Translations under genes and position numbers: made by a program | Shown: positions 48,025 to 56,518 of the stretch, piece by piece | Layout of the letters: every line of letters begins with the position of its first letter | Position numbering within the stretch: position 1 is the first letter of the stretch | The notes under the pieces: generated by a model | What the model saw: the letters and a program-made list of their open reading frames with translations, nothing else | Told to the model about the DNA's origin: nothing | Databases searched by the model: none | Assembly: GCA_031275485.1 (NCBI GenBank) | Contig: JAISOS010000073.1 | Span: 1 to 64,000 of the forward strand | Length of the DNA stretch: 64,000 bases | Direction of reading: 5' to 3' | Source: Clostridiales bacterium | GTDB lineage: Bacteria > Bacillota > Clostridia > Christensenellales > JAISNN01

Positions 48025-49773
48025 ATGAGCGATATAAAAACGGTTAATTTAAAAATAAACGGTATGCCCGCCGCCGTACCCGCGGGTTCGACGATTTTGG
48101 AGGCGGCGCGCTATGTCGGAATAAAAATTCCGACGCTGTGTTACTTAAAGGACATAAACGCCATAGGCGCGTGCCGCGTATGCGTCGTCGAGGTCAAGGG
48201 CGCGAGAAGCCTCGTCGCCTCCTGCGTTTATCCCGTAAACGAGGGAATGGAGGTGTTTACGGCCACTCCTAAGGTGCTGGAAAGCCGCAGGACTACGGTA
48301 GAGCTTATGCTCTCCGACCATAACAAAAATTGCCTGTCGTGCGTCAGAAGCACAAATTGCGAATTGCAGACGTTGGCGGAGGAACTGGGTTGCAACGCGC
48401 AAAAATTTTCGGGCGAAACGAAGTTCTATCCTGCGGACGCGACGCACGCGTCCATTATCAGGGACAACAGCAAATGTATACTTTGCCGCCGGTGCGTCGC
48501 CGCCTGCAAAAACTATCAGTCCGTAGCCGTCATAGGCGCGAACGCGAGAGGCTTCGACACGCACGTGGGTTGTCTTTTCGAGAGAAGACTGAACGACGTC
48601 GCATGCGTGGGTTGCGGTCAGTGTATCAACGTGTGTCCGACGGGCGCGCTCCGCGAAAAGGACGGGATAGACGACGTTATGCGGGCTATGAACGACCCGT
48701 CCAAAACGGTAATCGTAGGAACCGCGCCGTCCGTTAGAATCGCGCTCGGCGAGGAGTTCGGCTATCCGACGGGTACGAACGTCGAGGGCAAAATGGCGGC
48801 GGCGCTAAGGCGTTTGGGCTTTAAGCACGTTTTCGACGTGGATTTTTCCGCCGATCTCACGATTATGGAGGAAGGATACGAGTTTTTATCGCGGGTCAAA
48901 AACGGCGGCGCGTTGCCTATGATAACTAGTTGCTCTCCGGGTTGGGTAAAATTTATCGAGCACAATTTCCCAGAGCTTATACCGAATCTCTCATCCTGCA
49001 AGTCTCCGCAGCAGATGTTCGGCGCGGTCGCGAAAACCTATTACGCCGAAAAACTCGGCGCGGATCCGAAGGATATGTACGTCGTCACGGTTATGCCGTG
49101 CACGGCGAAAAAATTCGAAAAGGGCAGATCGCATCAAGACGCGGCGGGCGTTCCCGACGTGGACGCCGTGTTGACGACGAGGGAGTTTGCGCGGTTTATA
49201 AAGCGTCAGGGAATAATATTTAAAGAGCTTCCGGACGAACCTTTCGACGCGCCTTTCGGGATAGGTTCAGGGGCGGGCCTGATTTTCGGTTCGTCGGGCG
49301 GCGTTATGGAAGCGGCTCTCAGAACGGTCGCCGAGGTCTTGGAGGGTAAGCCCTTGAAAGGGGTTGATTTCTGCGCCGTAAGGGGCTTGGACGGCGTCAA
49401 AGAGGCGGAATACGCCGTCGCGGAAATGAAAGTAAAGGTAGCGGTCGCGAGCGGTCTCAAAAACGCGCGCGCACTTATGGAAAAGGTTAAAAGCGGCGAG
49501 GCGGATTATCATTTTATCGAGATTATGGCATGTCCGGGCGGCTGTCTGAACGGCGGCGGTCAGCCTATCAAAACCGCGTATGAGAGGAATTTTACGGATT
49601 ACCGCGCCGACAGAATGAACGCGATTTACAAATCCGACAGGGCGATGACGCTTAGGAAAAGCCATGAGAATCCCGCGATTAAGGAAATCTATAAGGAATA
49701 TTTCGGCGAACCGAACAGCAACAGAGCGCATCACGTTTTGCATACAAAATATACGGGCAGAAGCAAAATATAG
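48025..49773 (+). CDS. hydA: HydA, catalytic subunit of [FeFe] hydrogenase
   Basis: 582 residues from ATG 48025, chosen by AAGGAG (48012-48017). Domains: 2Fe-2S (Cys39, 50, 53, 67), the His-Cys3 4Fe-4S site (His99, Cys103, 106, 112), a two-cluster ferredoxin (CILCRRCVAAC about 151-161; CVGCGQCINVCP about 194-205), the H-cluster domain with L1 TSCSPGW (301-307), L2 MPCTAKKFE and L3 MACPGGCLNGGGQP, and the small-subunit-like end (PAIKEIYKEYFGEPNS). L1 differs from the textbook TSCCPxW by Ser304. With HydB and HydC it should form a trimeric bifurcating enzyme that makes H2 from NADH plus reduced ferredoxin. Maturation genes hydEFG are not in the window. Confidence 0.96.
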   Translation: MSDIKTVNLKINGMPAAVPAGSTILEAARYVGIKIPTLCYLKDINAIGACRVCVVEVKGARSLVASCVYPVNEGMEVFTATPKVLESRRTTVELMLSDHNKNCLSCVRSTNCELQTLAEELGCNAQKFSGETKFYPADATHASIIRDNSKCILCRRCVAACKNYQSVAVIGANARGFDTHVGCLFERRLNDVACVGCGQCINVCPTGALREKDGIDDVMRAMNDPSKTVIVGTAPSVRIALGEEFGYPTGTNVEGKMAAALRRLGFKHVFDVDFSADLTIMEEGYEFLSRVKNGGALPMITSCSPGWVKFIEHNFPELIPNLSSCKSPQQMFGAVAKTYYAEKLGADPKDMYVVTVMPCTAKKFEKGRSHQDAAGVPDVDAVLTTREFARFIKRQGIIFKELPDEPFDAPFGIGSGAGLIFGSSGGVMEAALRTVAEVLEGKPLKGVDFCAVRGLDGVKEAEYAVAEMKVKVAVASGLKNARALMEKVKSGEADYHFIEIMACPGGCLNGGGQPIKTAYERNFTDYRADRMNAIYKSDRAMTLRKSHENPAIKEIYKEYFGEPNSNRAHHVLHTKYTGRSKI

Positions 49774-49806
49774 CGTAATTTCGTCGGGCCTGCCGCGTAA
49801 TATCAC

Positions 49807-49880
49807 CGAAGTTTTTTGGAAAAGGGAGCGGTGGAAAGCCTTTTGTGAACAAAAGGCTTTCCACCGCATAATTTTTTAAT
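49807..49880 (+). repeat. Family A repeat A18 after hydA
   Basis: Perfect 17-bp arms (49828-49844 and 49851-49867) with loop GTGAAC; head GAAGTTTTTTGGAAAAGG. Exception to the orientation trend: its head, not its tail, is next to the nearer gene (hydA stop). Confidence 0.85.
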
Positions 49881-49910
49881 AAAAATAAAAAGGTTTCCCA
49901 TTTTTTTTCT

Positions 49911-49938
49911 TTGAGTTTTTTCTTTGTTGTGCTATAAT
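49911..49938 (+). promoter_or_regulatory. ecfA1 promoter
   Basis: TTGAGT (49911-49916), 16 bp, TATAAT (49933-49938) in T-rich sequence. The leader of about 175 nt is purine-rich near its end. Confidence 0.6.
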
Positions 49939-50118
49939 GTTATCTAAATAAGAGCGGAATTTTCAGGAGCGCGAGACCCCGTTTTTACGGTGCCTTGTCC
50001 GCAAAAACGGGAAACGAAGCGTAAACCGAAAGCGAAGCGGCGGCAAAAAGAAAAAAAGCTATGCCGCGAGAAATTAAAAAATGCCGCGGCAAAAAAAATC
50101 GGAAAAAACGGAGTTTTT

Positions 50119-50943
50119 ATGATAGAACTTGAAAACGTCGGCTTTTCATATAGGGACGGCGAGGAAAACGCGATAACCGCCTTGAACGGCGTAACTCTCG
50201 ATTTTGCAAAGGGTGAATTTACCGCCGTTCTGGGGCGTAACGGAAGCGGGAAAAGCACGCTCGCGAAGCTATTGAACGCGTTATTGCTACCGACGGAGGG
50301 CAGAGTTCTCGTATTCGGAGCGGATACGGCGGACGAAAACGAGTTGTTCGGGATAAGAAAGAGCGTGGGAATAGTATTTCAGAATCCGGACAATCAGACC
50401 GTCGCGAGCATCGTCGAGGACGACGCGGCGTTCGGACCGGAAAACTTGGGTTTGCCGCGCGAGGAAATTATACGCCGCGTCGATTGGGCGCTGAAAGCCG
50501 TAGGAATGGAGGAATACCGTTTCGCGTCGTCGTCGGGAATGAGCGGCGGCCAAAAACAGCGCGCCGCAATCGCGGGAATACTGGCTATGAAGCCGAAAGT
50601 AATAGTATTCGACGAGTCAACCTCAATGCTTGACCCGAGCGGCAGGAAAGAGGTTATGTCCGTCATTAGGAAGCTGACGGGCGAGGGCTTAGGCGCGATA
50701 CTGATAACGCACGATATGGGCGAGGCGGCGGATGCGGACAGGGTAGTCGTGCTTGACGGCGGCGCGGTCGTCGCGGACGGCACGCCGAGAGAGGTTTTTT
50801 CGGGTGCGGACGTCGGCGCGTATAATTTGAAATTACCGCTTGCGGCGGCTATCGCCAAAAGACTCGAGGACGGCGGAATTCGGACGGACGGAGCCTTTAC
50901 GGAGGCGGAATTAACCGAGGCGATATACCGCGCTTTAAAGTGA
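50119..50943 (+). CDS. ecfA1: ECF transporter ATPase EcfA1
   Basis: 274 residues from ATG 50119, chosen by ACGGAG (50108-50113) and by the usual N terminus MIELENVGFSYRDGEENAI. Walker A GRNGSGKSTLAKLLNALL (about 37-54), Q-loop VFQNPDNQTVAS, ABC signature MSGGQKQRAAIAGI (about 139-152), Walker B VIVFDEST and switch His in THDMGEAA. Together with EcfA2 and EcfT it forms the energy-coupling module for several substrate-specific S components (vitamins, metals). No S gene is in the window, as expected for group II ECF systems. Odd: normally ecfA1-ecfA2-ecfT are contiguous, here 779 bp separate ecfA1 from ecfA2. Confidence 0.95.
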   Translation: MIELENVGFSYRDGEENAITALNGVTLDFAKGEFTAVLGRNGSGKSTLAKLLNALLLPTEGRVLVFGADTADENELFGIRKSVGIVFQNPDNQTVASIVEDDAAFGPENLGLPREEIIRRVDWALKAVGMEEYRFASSSGMSGGQKQRAAIAGILAMKPKVIVFDESTSMLDPSGRKEVMSVIRKLTGEGLGAILITHDMGEAADADRVVVLDGGAVVADGTPREVFSGADVGAYNLKLPLAAAIAKRLEDGGIRTDGAFTEAELTEAIYRALK

Positions 50944-50977
50944 AATAAGGGGCTTTACGCGAAGAGAGTTTTTGAAA

Positions 50978-51043
50978 AAAATTATATGCGGAAAATCTTA
51001 TCATAAAAGAAAAGATTTTCCGCGCGCTCCTTATCGAAAAACC
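50978..51043 (-). repeat. Family A repeat A19 after ecfA1
   Basis: TGCGGAAAATCTT / AAGATTTTCCGCG arms around a longer A-rich loop; minus-strand head AAGGTTTTTCGATAAGGAG. Tail faces the ecfA1 stop. Confidence 0.7.
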
Positions 51044-51194
51044 TTAACGGAGGGGTAACGGTTCCGTAAAAAGAAAACGCCTCGGATAGTTTTTTTGGGA
51101 AAGACAAAACGTCGCCGTAGCCGTATTTTTCATAATCCGATTCGCGCTCTTTATCAAAAGACTTCGTTATACCTTTCTTAAAACTTGCGGATTA

Positions 51195-51410
51195 GCGCAA
51201 GATATGGTATAATAAACGACAACGGATCGCGACGCTATACGGTCGTTATTGCGGTAAAGATTGAGGTCGCCTTTTTCGCGGCGAACGACGAAAAAACCGT
51301 ATTTTCGTATTGCCCGGATACGTCCCCCCCTTTTCGTGTCTCTCGCGGCAAGAAATTCAACGCTTATTTTCCGCGCAATTCCTATGCTGCCGGCCGTATG
51401 GCGAATAAAC
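51195..51410 (+). repeat. Family B repeat, copy B5
   Basis: GGTCGTTATTGCGGTAAAGA, GGTCGCCTTTTTCGCGG, GACGAAAAAACCGTATTTTC, GTATTGCCCGGATACG, TCTCGCGGCAAGAAATTCAA and CGCTTATTTTCCGCGCAATT keep the family order. An open frame through this stretch is not considered a gene. Confidence 0.6.
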
Positions 51411-51429
51411 CTTTAAACTGCACGCCGCG

Positions 51430-51555
51430 CAGCTTAAACGATCGCGGTCACGCGGCTGTAAAACGCTTTGCAGCTTACGGTTTTTTCACTGTGACGGCGC
51501 TAAAAGGGCGGGTATCTCCGGCAAATTTGAAGCGGGCTTCAAATTTCTTTTAAAT
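51430..51555 (+). repeat. Family D repeat, copy D2
   Basis: GCTTAAACGATCGCGG, ACGGTTTTTTCACTGTGACG, GCGCTAAAAGGGCGGGTATC, TCCGGCAAATTTGAAGCGG, matching D1. It ends in a small hairpin TTTGAAGC/GCTTCAAA. Confidence 0.6.
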
Positions 51556-51632
51556 TACGCGGCGCGTATTAAAAGTTTATTCGGTATAACCTCAAGCGCG
51601 GGTTTTAGGCTATGTCGGTCGTGTTATATTAT

Positions 51633-51695
51633 TAAAGTCTTTTGAAAATGGGCGCGGGGAAAGCATTTTGTTTGCAAAAGGCTCCTCCCGCATAA
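51633..51695 (+). repeat. Family A repeat A20 before ecfA2
   Basis: Head TAAAGTCTTTTGAAAATGGG, arms GCGGGGAAAGCATTTTG / CAAAAGGCTCCTCCCGC, tail GCATAAGC 27 bp before ecfA2. Confidence 0.75.
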
Positions 51696-51722
51696 GCCTC
51701 AACAAGAAAGGAAAAACGTCTA

Positions 51723-52610
51723 ATGCCGATCACGGTAAAAAATTTATCATATACGTATATGAAGGGCACGCCTTACGAACGCGCCGCGTTGAAGAACGTC
51801 TCCTTGGAAGTGGAGGACGGCGTTTTTTTAGGCATAATCGGCGCGACGGGCAGCGGAAAAAGCACGTTTATAAAGCATTTGAACGGCTTGATTAAATTGA
51901 CGGAGGGCAACGGGGGCATTGTCGTAGACGGAATCGACCTGACCGCCAAAAAGCCGGATTTAAAGCTGGTGCGGCAAAAAATAGGTATGGTTTTTCAGTA
52001 TCCCGAGAGCCAATTGTTCGCGGAAACCGTACTCGACGATGTGTGTTACGGTCCGAGAAACATGAAAAAAAGCAGAGAGGAATGCGAAGCTCTGGCGAAA
52101 GAGGCGATGACGCTTGCGGGTTTGGATTTCGAGAACTTTAAAGGGCGTTCGCCGTTCGAGCTTTCGGGTGGAGAAAAACGCCGCGCCGCGATAGCGGGCG
52201 TCATTGCGTGCAGACCCGAATATTTAATTTTGGACGAGCCGTCCGCAGGGCTTGACCCCAAGGGCAAGGACGATATCTACGCCTTAATCGGTCGCATAAG
52301 GGCGGTCGATAAGGTTACGGTCGTCGTCGTTTCCCACGACGTAGACGAGATTTGCGAGTATGCCGACAGGATAGCCGCGTTCGATAAGGGCGAGATTTTC
52401 GCGGAATTCGACGCGGAGGATATAGGCGAATACGGAAGAGTTCTGCGCGAAAAGGGCTTGGGGATTCCGCTGACGGCGCGCGTCGCGGAGGAGCTGAAAA
52501 GGCGCGGTATAGAAGCGGATTTTAAGGTGCGAGAAAAGGACTTTACCGAGAGCGTTTTACGGTATTATGCCGCTAAACGCGCGGTAAAAAAGGAGGGCGG
52601 CGGTTTATGA
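51723..52610 (+). CDS. ecfA2: ECF transporter ATPase EcfA2
   Basis: 295 residues. N terminus MPITVKNLSYTYMKGTPYE is typical of EcfA2. Walker A GATGSGKSTFIKHLNGL (about 39-55), Q-loop VFQYPESQLFAE, signature LSGGEKRRAAIAGV (about 144-157), Walker B LILDEPSAGLDP and switch His in SHDVDE. The C-terminal domain after residue 220 is the usual EcfA dimerisation part. AAGAAAGGAAA before ATG 51723. It overlaps ecfT by 4 bp (52607-52610), so these two are coupled. Works as the heterodimer partner of EcfA1. Confidence 0.95.
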   Translation: MPITVKNLSYTYMKGTPYERAALKNVSLEVEDGVFLGIIGATGSGKSTFIKHLNGLIKLTEGNGGIVVDGIDLTAKKPDLKLVRQKIGMVFQYPESQLFAETVLDDVCYGPRNMKKSREECEALAKEAMTLAGLDFENFKGRSPFELSGGEKRRAAIAGVIACRPEYLILDEPSAGLDPKGKDDIYALIGRIRAVDKVTVVVVSHDVDEICEYADRIAAFDKGEIFAEFDAEDIGEYGRVLREKGLGIPLTARVAEELKRRGIEADFKVREKDFTESVLRYYAAKRAVKKEGGGL

Positions 52611-53431
52611 AAGATATGACGTTCGGACAATATTATCCCGCGGATTCGCCCGTGCACAGGCTTGATCCGCGCACAAAGTTGCTCTTCGTGTTTTTTTACA
52701 TTATCGCCGTATTTTTTATCGAATCGTTTTTGGGATACGCGGCGGTCGCGCTTTATATCGCCGTCATAATAATCGCGTCGAAAATTCCGTTTAAGACCGT
52801 ACTGAAAAGCGTTCGTGCCGTTATATTCATTCTGCTGTTAACAATGCTTTTGAATCTGTTGTTTTACAGGGAGGGAGAGGTCGTTTTCGCGTTCTGGATT
52901 GTCCGCGTAACCGGAGCCGGCTTGAAGTTTTCGCTTACCATGGCGCTCCGTCTGATTTTGTTAGTGGCGGGCACGGCGATGCTGACCTTTACGACCACGC
53001 CGACCGCGCTCACCGACGCGCTTGAAAGCGTCTTGAAACCCTTAAATATTTTCCGTATAAACGTGCGCGATTTCGCGCTGATTATGAGCATAGCGCTCAG
53101 GTTTATCCCGTCCGTCAGGGAGGAAGCCGACAGAATTATTTCCGCGCAAAAGGCAAGAGGCGCGGATTTTGACACGGGGAATATAGTGCGGCGGGCAAGA
53201 GCCATGTTGCCCGTTTTGATTCCGCTTTTCGTAAGCTCGTTAAGACGCGCCGACGAGCTGGCGCTGGCTCTCGATTCGCGTTGCTACAACCTCTCTGACA
53301 AACGCACGAAAATGAAGGTTTTGAGATATAAAACGGCGGATTTGGGCGCGGCTTTTTACGCGCTGATTTTCGTCGGGCTTATAATTTGGGACAGGCTTTT
53401 TTTGACCGGAATAGCCGGGCGGATCATATGA
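52607..53431 (+). CDS. ecfT: ECF transporter membrane subunit EcfT
   Basis: 274 residues with about five to six hydrophobic helices (about 25-70, 65-100, 105-140, 245-265). N-terminal SPVHRLDPRTKLLFVFFY (about 13-30) and the coupling-helix motifs IISAQKARGADFD (about 182-194) and SLRRADELALALDSRCY (about 214-230) with the Ala-Arg-Gly/Ala type signatures that contact the two ATPases. GGAGGGCGG precedes the ATG inside ecfA2. The 3' flank (53432-53575) is A-rich with repeated CATATGAAAAA words. Confidence 0.95.
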   Translation: MKDMTFGQYYPADSPVHRLDPRTKLLFVFFYIIAVFFIESFLGYAAVALYIAVIIIASKIPFKTVLKSVRAVIFILLLTMLLNLLFYREGEVVFAFWIVRVTGAGLKFSLTMALRLILLVAGTAMLTFTTTPTALTDALESVLKPLNIFRINVRDFALIMSIALRFIPSVREEADRIISAQKARGADFDTGNIVRRARAMLPVLIPLFVSSLRRADELALALDSRCYNLSDKRTKMKVLRYKTADLGAAFYALIFVGLIIWDRLFLTGIAGRII

Positions 53432-53570
53432 AAAAGGGTATGAAAAAACGCGTAAAAAATATGTCGTAAAACGCGGTATAGAAGCGCTAAAAATCATATG
53501 AAAAAAAATACGAAAAAGGCACAGAAAACGCGCAAAAAAATACATAAAAAACGTATAAAAATACAATAAA
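53422..53570. repeat. A-rich degenerate direct repeat at the ecfT 3' end
   Basis: CATATGAAAAAG at 53427, overlapping the ecfT stop, recurs as CATATGAAAAAA near 53498 (about 70 bp apart), with further AAAAAACGCG/AAAAATAC words. Confidence 0.5.
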
Positions 53571-53575
53571 AATAA

Positions 53576-53638
53576 CGAAGCTTTTTTGGAAAGAGGCGCG
53601 GAGAGCCTTTTGTGAATAAAAGCCCCCCGCGCATAAAT
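53576..53638 (+). repeat. Family A repeat A21
   Basis: Head CGAAGCTTTTTTGGAAAGAG, arms GCGCGGAGAGCCTTTTGT / ATAAAAGCCCCCCGCGC, tail GCATAAAT 40 bp before the metallophosphoesterase start. Confidence 0.75.
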
Positions 53639-53678
53639 TCTCCTTAAAAAAGAAAACGTATAAAAACGGCGGCGTATT

Positions 53679-54368
53679 ATGATATATGCGATAAGCGATT
53701 TGCATCTTTCCTCGGCTGTCAACAAGCCTATGAACATATTCGGCGGCAATTGGGAGAACTATTGGGACGACATAAAAGCCGATTGGCAAAGCAGGGTGAA
53801 GTCCGACGATTTGGTGCTGATTGCGGGCGACATTTCGTGGGCGATGCGTTTGGAGGACGCCGTACCCGATTTGAAGGACATAGCCGCGTTGAACGGAAAA
53901 AAGGTCATAATAAAGGGCAATCACGAGTACTGGTGGAATTCCTATTCCAAAGTCAAAGCCGCGTTGCCCGATAGCGTTTACGCGATTCAAAACGACGCGC
54001 TTAAACTGAACGGCGTAATTATCGCGGGTACGCGGGGCTGGTCCGTTCCGGACAGGAATTCGACAGCCGAGGACATAAAAATTTACGAGCGGGAAAAGTT
54101 GCGTTTAAAGCTGACCTTAGACTTCGCCGCGCGGCTCCGTGCGGACGGCGAGGATATATATTTTATGACGCATTACCCGCCGTTTAACGCTAACGGCGAT
54201 GACAGCGATTTTACGGAAATCATCTCGCGATATCCCGTCAAATGCGCGGTTTACGGACACCTGCACGGCAGGGACGCAAGAGCGCGTTTCGAGCTTAAGA
54301 AAAACGGAATAACGTACTACCTTACATCCTGCGACTTAGTCGGCAATAAGCTGATTGAGCTTTTTTGA
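53679..54368 (+). CDS. Metallophosphoesterase (calcineurin-like)
   Basis: 229 residues. All five metal motifs are present: ISDLHLS (residues 5-11), GDISWAM (about 50-56), KGNHEYWW (about 80-87), THYPPF (about 165-170) and GHLHG (about 192-196), the order of a YkuE-like or MPP-superfamily phosphohydrolase. There is no signal peptide or membrane helix, so it is cytoplasmic. Aromatic residues after GNHE (YWWNSY) are typical of one broad clostridial subgroup. Substrate unknown. Start at ATG 53679; the 105-bp gap to bioB is almost fully taken up by a family A element. Confidence 0.9.
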   Translation: MIYAISDLHLSSAVNKPMNIFGGNWENYWDDIKADWQSRVKSDDLVLIAGDISWAMRLEDAVPDLKDIAALNGKKVIIKGNHEYWWNSYSKVKAALPDSVYAIQNDALKLNGVIIAGTRGWSVPDRNSTAEDIKIYEREKLRLKLTLDFAARLRADGEDIYFMTHYPPFNANGDDSDFTEIISRYPVKCAVYGHLHGRDARARFELKKNGITYYLTSCDLVGNKLIELF

Positions 54369-54376
54369 AAGTTTAT

Positions 54377-54440
54377 TAAGTTTTTTTGGGAAATGGGTGT
54401 GCGGAGGAACCTTTTGCGAACAAAAGATCCCCCCCGTAAA
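54377..54440 (+). repeat. Family A repeat A22 before bioB
   Basis: Head TTAAGTTTTTTTGGGAAATG, arms GGAGGAACCTTTTG / CAAAAGATCCCCCC, tail 33 bp before bioB; head only 9 bp from the preceding stop. Confidence 0.75.
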
Positions 54441-54473
54441 GGTCTTATCATTAGCAAAAAAGGAGAAATTTTT

Positions 54474-55436
54474 ATGAATACGGTCGCGCTTGCGAAAAGA
54501 GTTACCGAGGGATACGAGATTGATAAAGACGAGGCGGAGGCGTTAATCGACGTCGATTTGGACGAGCTGGCGGCTTGCGCGGACGGAATCAGGCGTAAAT
54601 TTTGCGGTAACGCGTTCGATATATGCTCTATAATAAACGGCAAAAGCGGCGGGTGCACGGAAAATTGCAAGTTTTGCGCTCAGTCCAAGCAACACGATAC
54701 GGGCTGTCAAACCCACGCGCTGATAGAGGCGGATACGGTAGTCGCCCGCGCCGTCGATAATTACGAAAAGGGCGTAAAACGCTTTTCGATCGTTACGGCG
54801 GGCAGGACGCTTACGGACGGCGAGGTGACGGGCGTGTGCGCGAGCTACGAAGCCGTGGGGCGGGCTTGCGGCGTTTTTAAATGCGCGTCGCACGGGCTTT
54901 TACGCTATGAGCAGTTCGTAAAATTGCTGGCGGCGGGCGTAAAGCGCTATCATTGCAACCTTGAAACCTCGCGGAATTTTTTTTCGAAAATTTGCTCTAC
55001 GCACACTTACGACGACAAAATCACGGCGATAAATACCGCTAAAAAAGCGGGACTGGAGGTGTGTAGCGGCGGGATTATTGGATTAGGCGAGAGCTTCGGG
55101 GACAGAATAGATATGGCGTTCGAATTGCGCGGTTTGGACATAAAATCCGTGCCTATGAACGTTCTCAATCCCGTCAAGGGTACGCCTTTTGAAAATCTTC
55201 CGGTTTTGAGCTATGACGAGGTTATAAGAACGGTAGCCGTTTACCGTTTTATTCTGCCCGACGCCGCGCTCCGAATGGCGGGCGGGCGCGGTTTGTTCCG
55301 CGACAAGGGCGAAAGGGCGTTCAAGTCGGGCGCGAACGCCGCCGCGACGGGCGATATGCTGACTACGGGCGGCATAAGTATCGCCGCCGATACGGCGCTT
55401 GTGAGGAGCTTGGGCTACGAGGTGAAATTGTTATGA
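54474..55436 (+). CDS. bioB: Biotin synthase
   Basis: 320 residues from ATG 54474, chosen by AAAGGAG just before it. Radical-SAM enzyme that inserts sulfur into dethiobiotin. The SAM 4Fe-4S ligands are Cys61, Cys65 and Cys68 (GGCTENCKFCAQSKQH). Ligands for the second cluster lie in RFSIVTAG, KCASHG and YHCNLETS (about 157-163), and the conserved Arg in LRMAGGRG is present (about 264-271). Length matches the shorter clostridial BioB. No bioA, bioD or bioF is nearby, so the cell may use imported dethiobiotin or have these genes elsewhere. Confidence 0.94.
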   Translation: MNTVALAKRVTEGYEIDKDEAEALIDVDLDELAACADGIRRKFCGNAFDICSIINGKSGGCTENCKFCAQSKQHDTGCQTHALIEADTVVARAVDNYEKGVKRFSIVTAGRTLTDGEVTGVCASYEAVGRACGVFKCASHGLLRYEQFVKLLAAGVKRYHCNLETSRNFFSKICSTHTYDDKITAINTAKKAGLEVCSGGIIGLGESFGDRIDMAFELRGLDIKSVPMNVLNPVKGTPFENLPVLSYDEVIRTVAVYRFILPDAALRMAGGRGLFRDKGERAFKSGANAAATGDMLTTGGISIAADTALVRSLGYEVKLL

Positions 55437-55706
55437 AAAAGCGCCCCGCGTCCGCTCCTGAACGCCGCAATTTCATCATTCCGCGATGCGGCGTAGCGGC
55501 TTAGCGGAATTTTTACTACGGCGCGTTCACTCAAACGTAAGTAAACGGAAGGATTTTAGGCGGTTTTCGTTCTTTTCAAAGCGTTTAACGGCGGTGCGCG
55601 GGAAAACAACAATGCCGAAAGAGGTAAGTAAACGCAAGAAACGCGCCGTTTGCGCTTTATTTGAACACATCACAAAACATAAGGGGATTTAAGGGAGGGA
55701 TAAAAG
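55437..55706. other. Gap between bioB and the flavoprotein pseudogene
   Basis: No supported gene. Contains GCGATGCGGCGTAGCGGC and two GTAAGTAAACG words (55538 and 55624), which hint at an 86-bp direct repeat. Confidence 0.4.
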
Positions 55707-56266
55707 TTATACGACTAAATTCGCCCCCGCCGTTATAAGTTCGGAAAACAGCCGTTTTTTTGAGCATGCGGACTCTGTACGCGTTCTCGCCATAATAACC
55801 GTATCTTTAACGTCGAACTCCAAAAGCCGGAACATTTGCCTCGCATAATCGAAATATACTTTAAACTTGTCCGCGTCCGGATTGCCTTGCGTAAACACAA
55901 TCGCAAGTTTTCTGTTCGCGTTGTCCTCTTTAAAACGCGGCGAAAATCTCGGCGTAATTTGGGCGAATAATCTATCGGTGAATATTTTTGCCTGCGCGCT
56001 CATTTGTCCCATATAAACGGGGGTGTCCAGCACGAGTCCGTCGGCTTCTTTCAACGCGGCGTATAGCTTTTGCATATCGTCTCCAGACCGCACTCGTCGC
56101 TTTTTACGTAGCATAGACAGCTGCGGCAGGGATTTATATTGAGTTCGTCGGCGTTCCACATCTCGACGCTTGCGCCCTGTTCTTTCGCGCCGTCGAGTAT
56201 TTTGGCGACGGTCTACGCCGTGTTTCCGTTCTTATGCGGACTCGCGTTATAACCTATGATTTTCAT
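55707..56266 (-). pseudogene. Broken iron-sulfur flavoprotein / NADPH-dependent FMN reductase
   Basis: The intact family protein would start at ATG 56266 (MKIIGYNASPHKNGNTA), have the Cys motif NPCRSCLCYVKSDEC and continue into DDMQKLYAALKEADGLVL, TPVYMGQMSAQAKIFTDR (flavodoxin-like FMN domain). Two lesions are visible: an in-frame TAG at codon 18 (56213-56215, where a Trp codon would fit) and a one-base frameshift near 56082-56096, after KSDEC. The downstream part alone stays open to 55707 as a 150-codon frame that starts without family N terminus. It is therefore a recent pseudogene: the rest of the sequence is well conserved. A sequencing error at both sites cannot be excluded. Confidence 0.8.
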
Positions 56267-56334
56267 ACAAAGCGTCTCCAGATCGGTTTATTTATTTATT
56301 TATATTGAAAGGCATTGGACTTCTTGCGAAACTG

Positions 56335-56475
56335 AGTCGGTCGAGTATCCTTTACCGCTTTCGGTGCGCCGCCGCGTTGTTTTTTCTAACATACCGCGAG
56401 AGCATGCGCAGTCAAAAACAACGCGGTTTCGCGCCGAAAACCGCTTAAAAACTATTCTCCGTCAATTCTCGAAAA
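56335..56475 (+). repeat. Family C repeat, copy C3
   Basis: AGTATCCTTTACCGCTTTCG, GTGCGCCGCCGCGTTGT, CATACCGCGAGAGCATGCGC, AGTCAAAAAC, CTATTCTCCGTCAATTCTC, in the same order as C1 and C2. It fills the gap between the pseudogene and the OYE gene stop. Confidence 0.6.
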
Positions 56476-56518
56476 AAATCCGTTAAAAAATCCCGTAAGA
56501 TTTAAAAATTTAAGCGTC

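Noticed and set aside
51185-51553. A 122-codon open frame between ecfA1 and ecfA2
   Set aside because: It runs through repeat copies B5 and D2, has no ribosome site and no protein-like composition.
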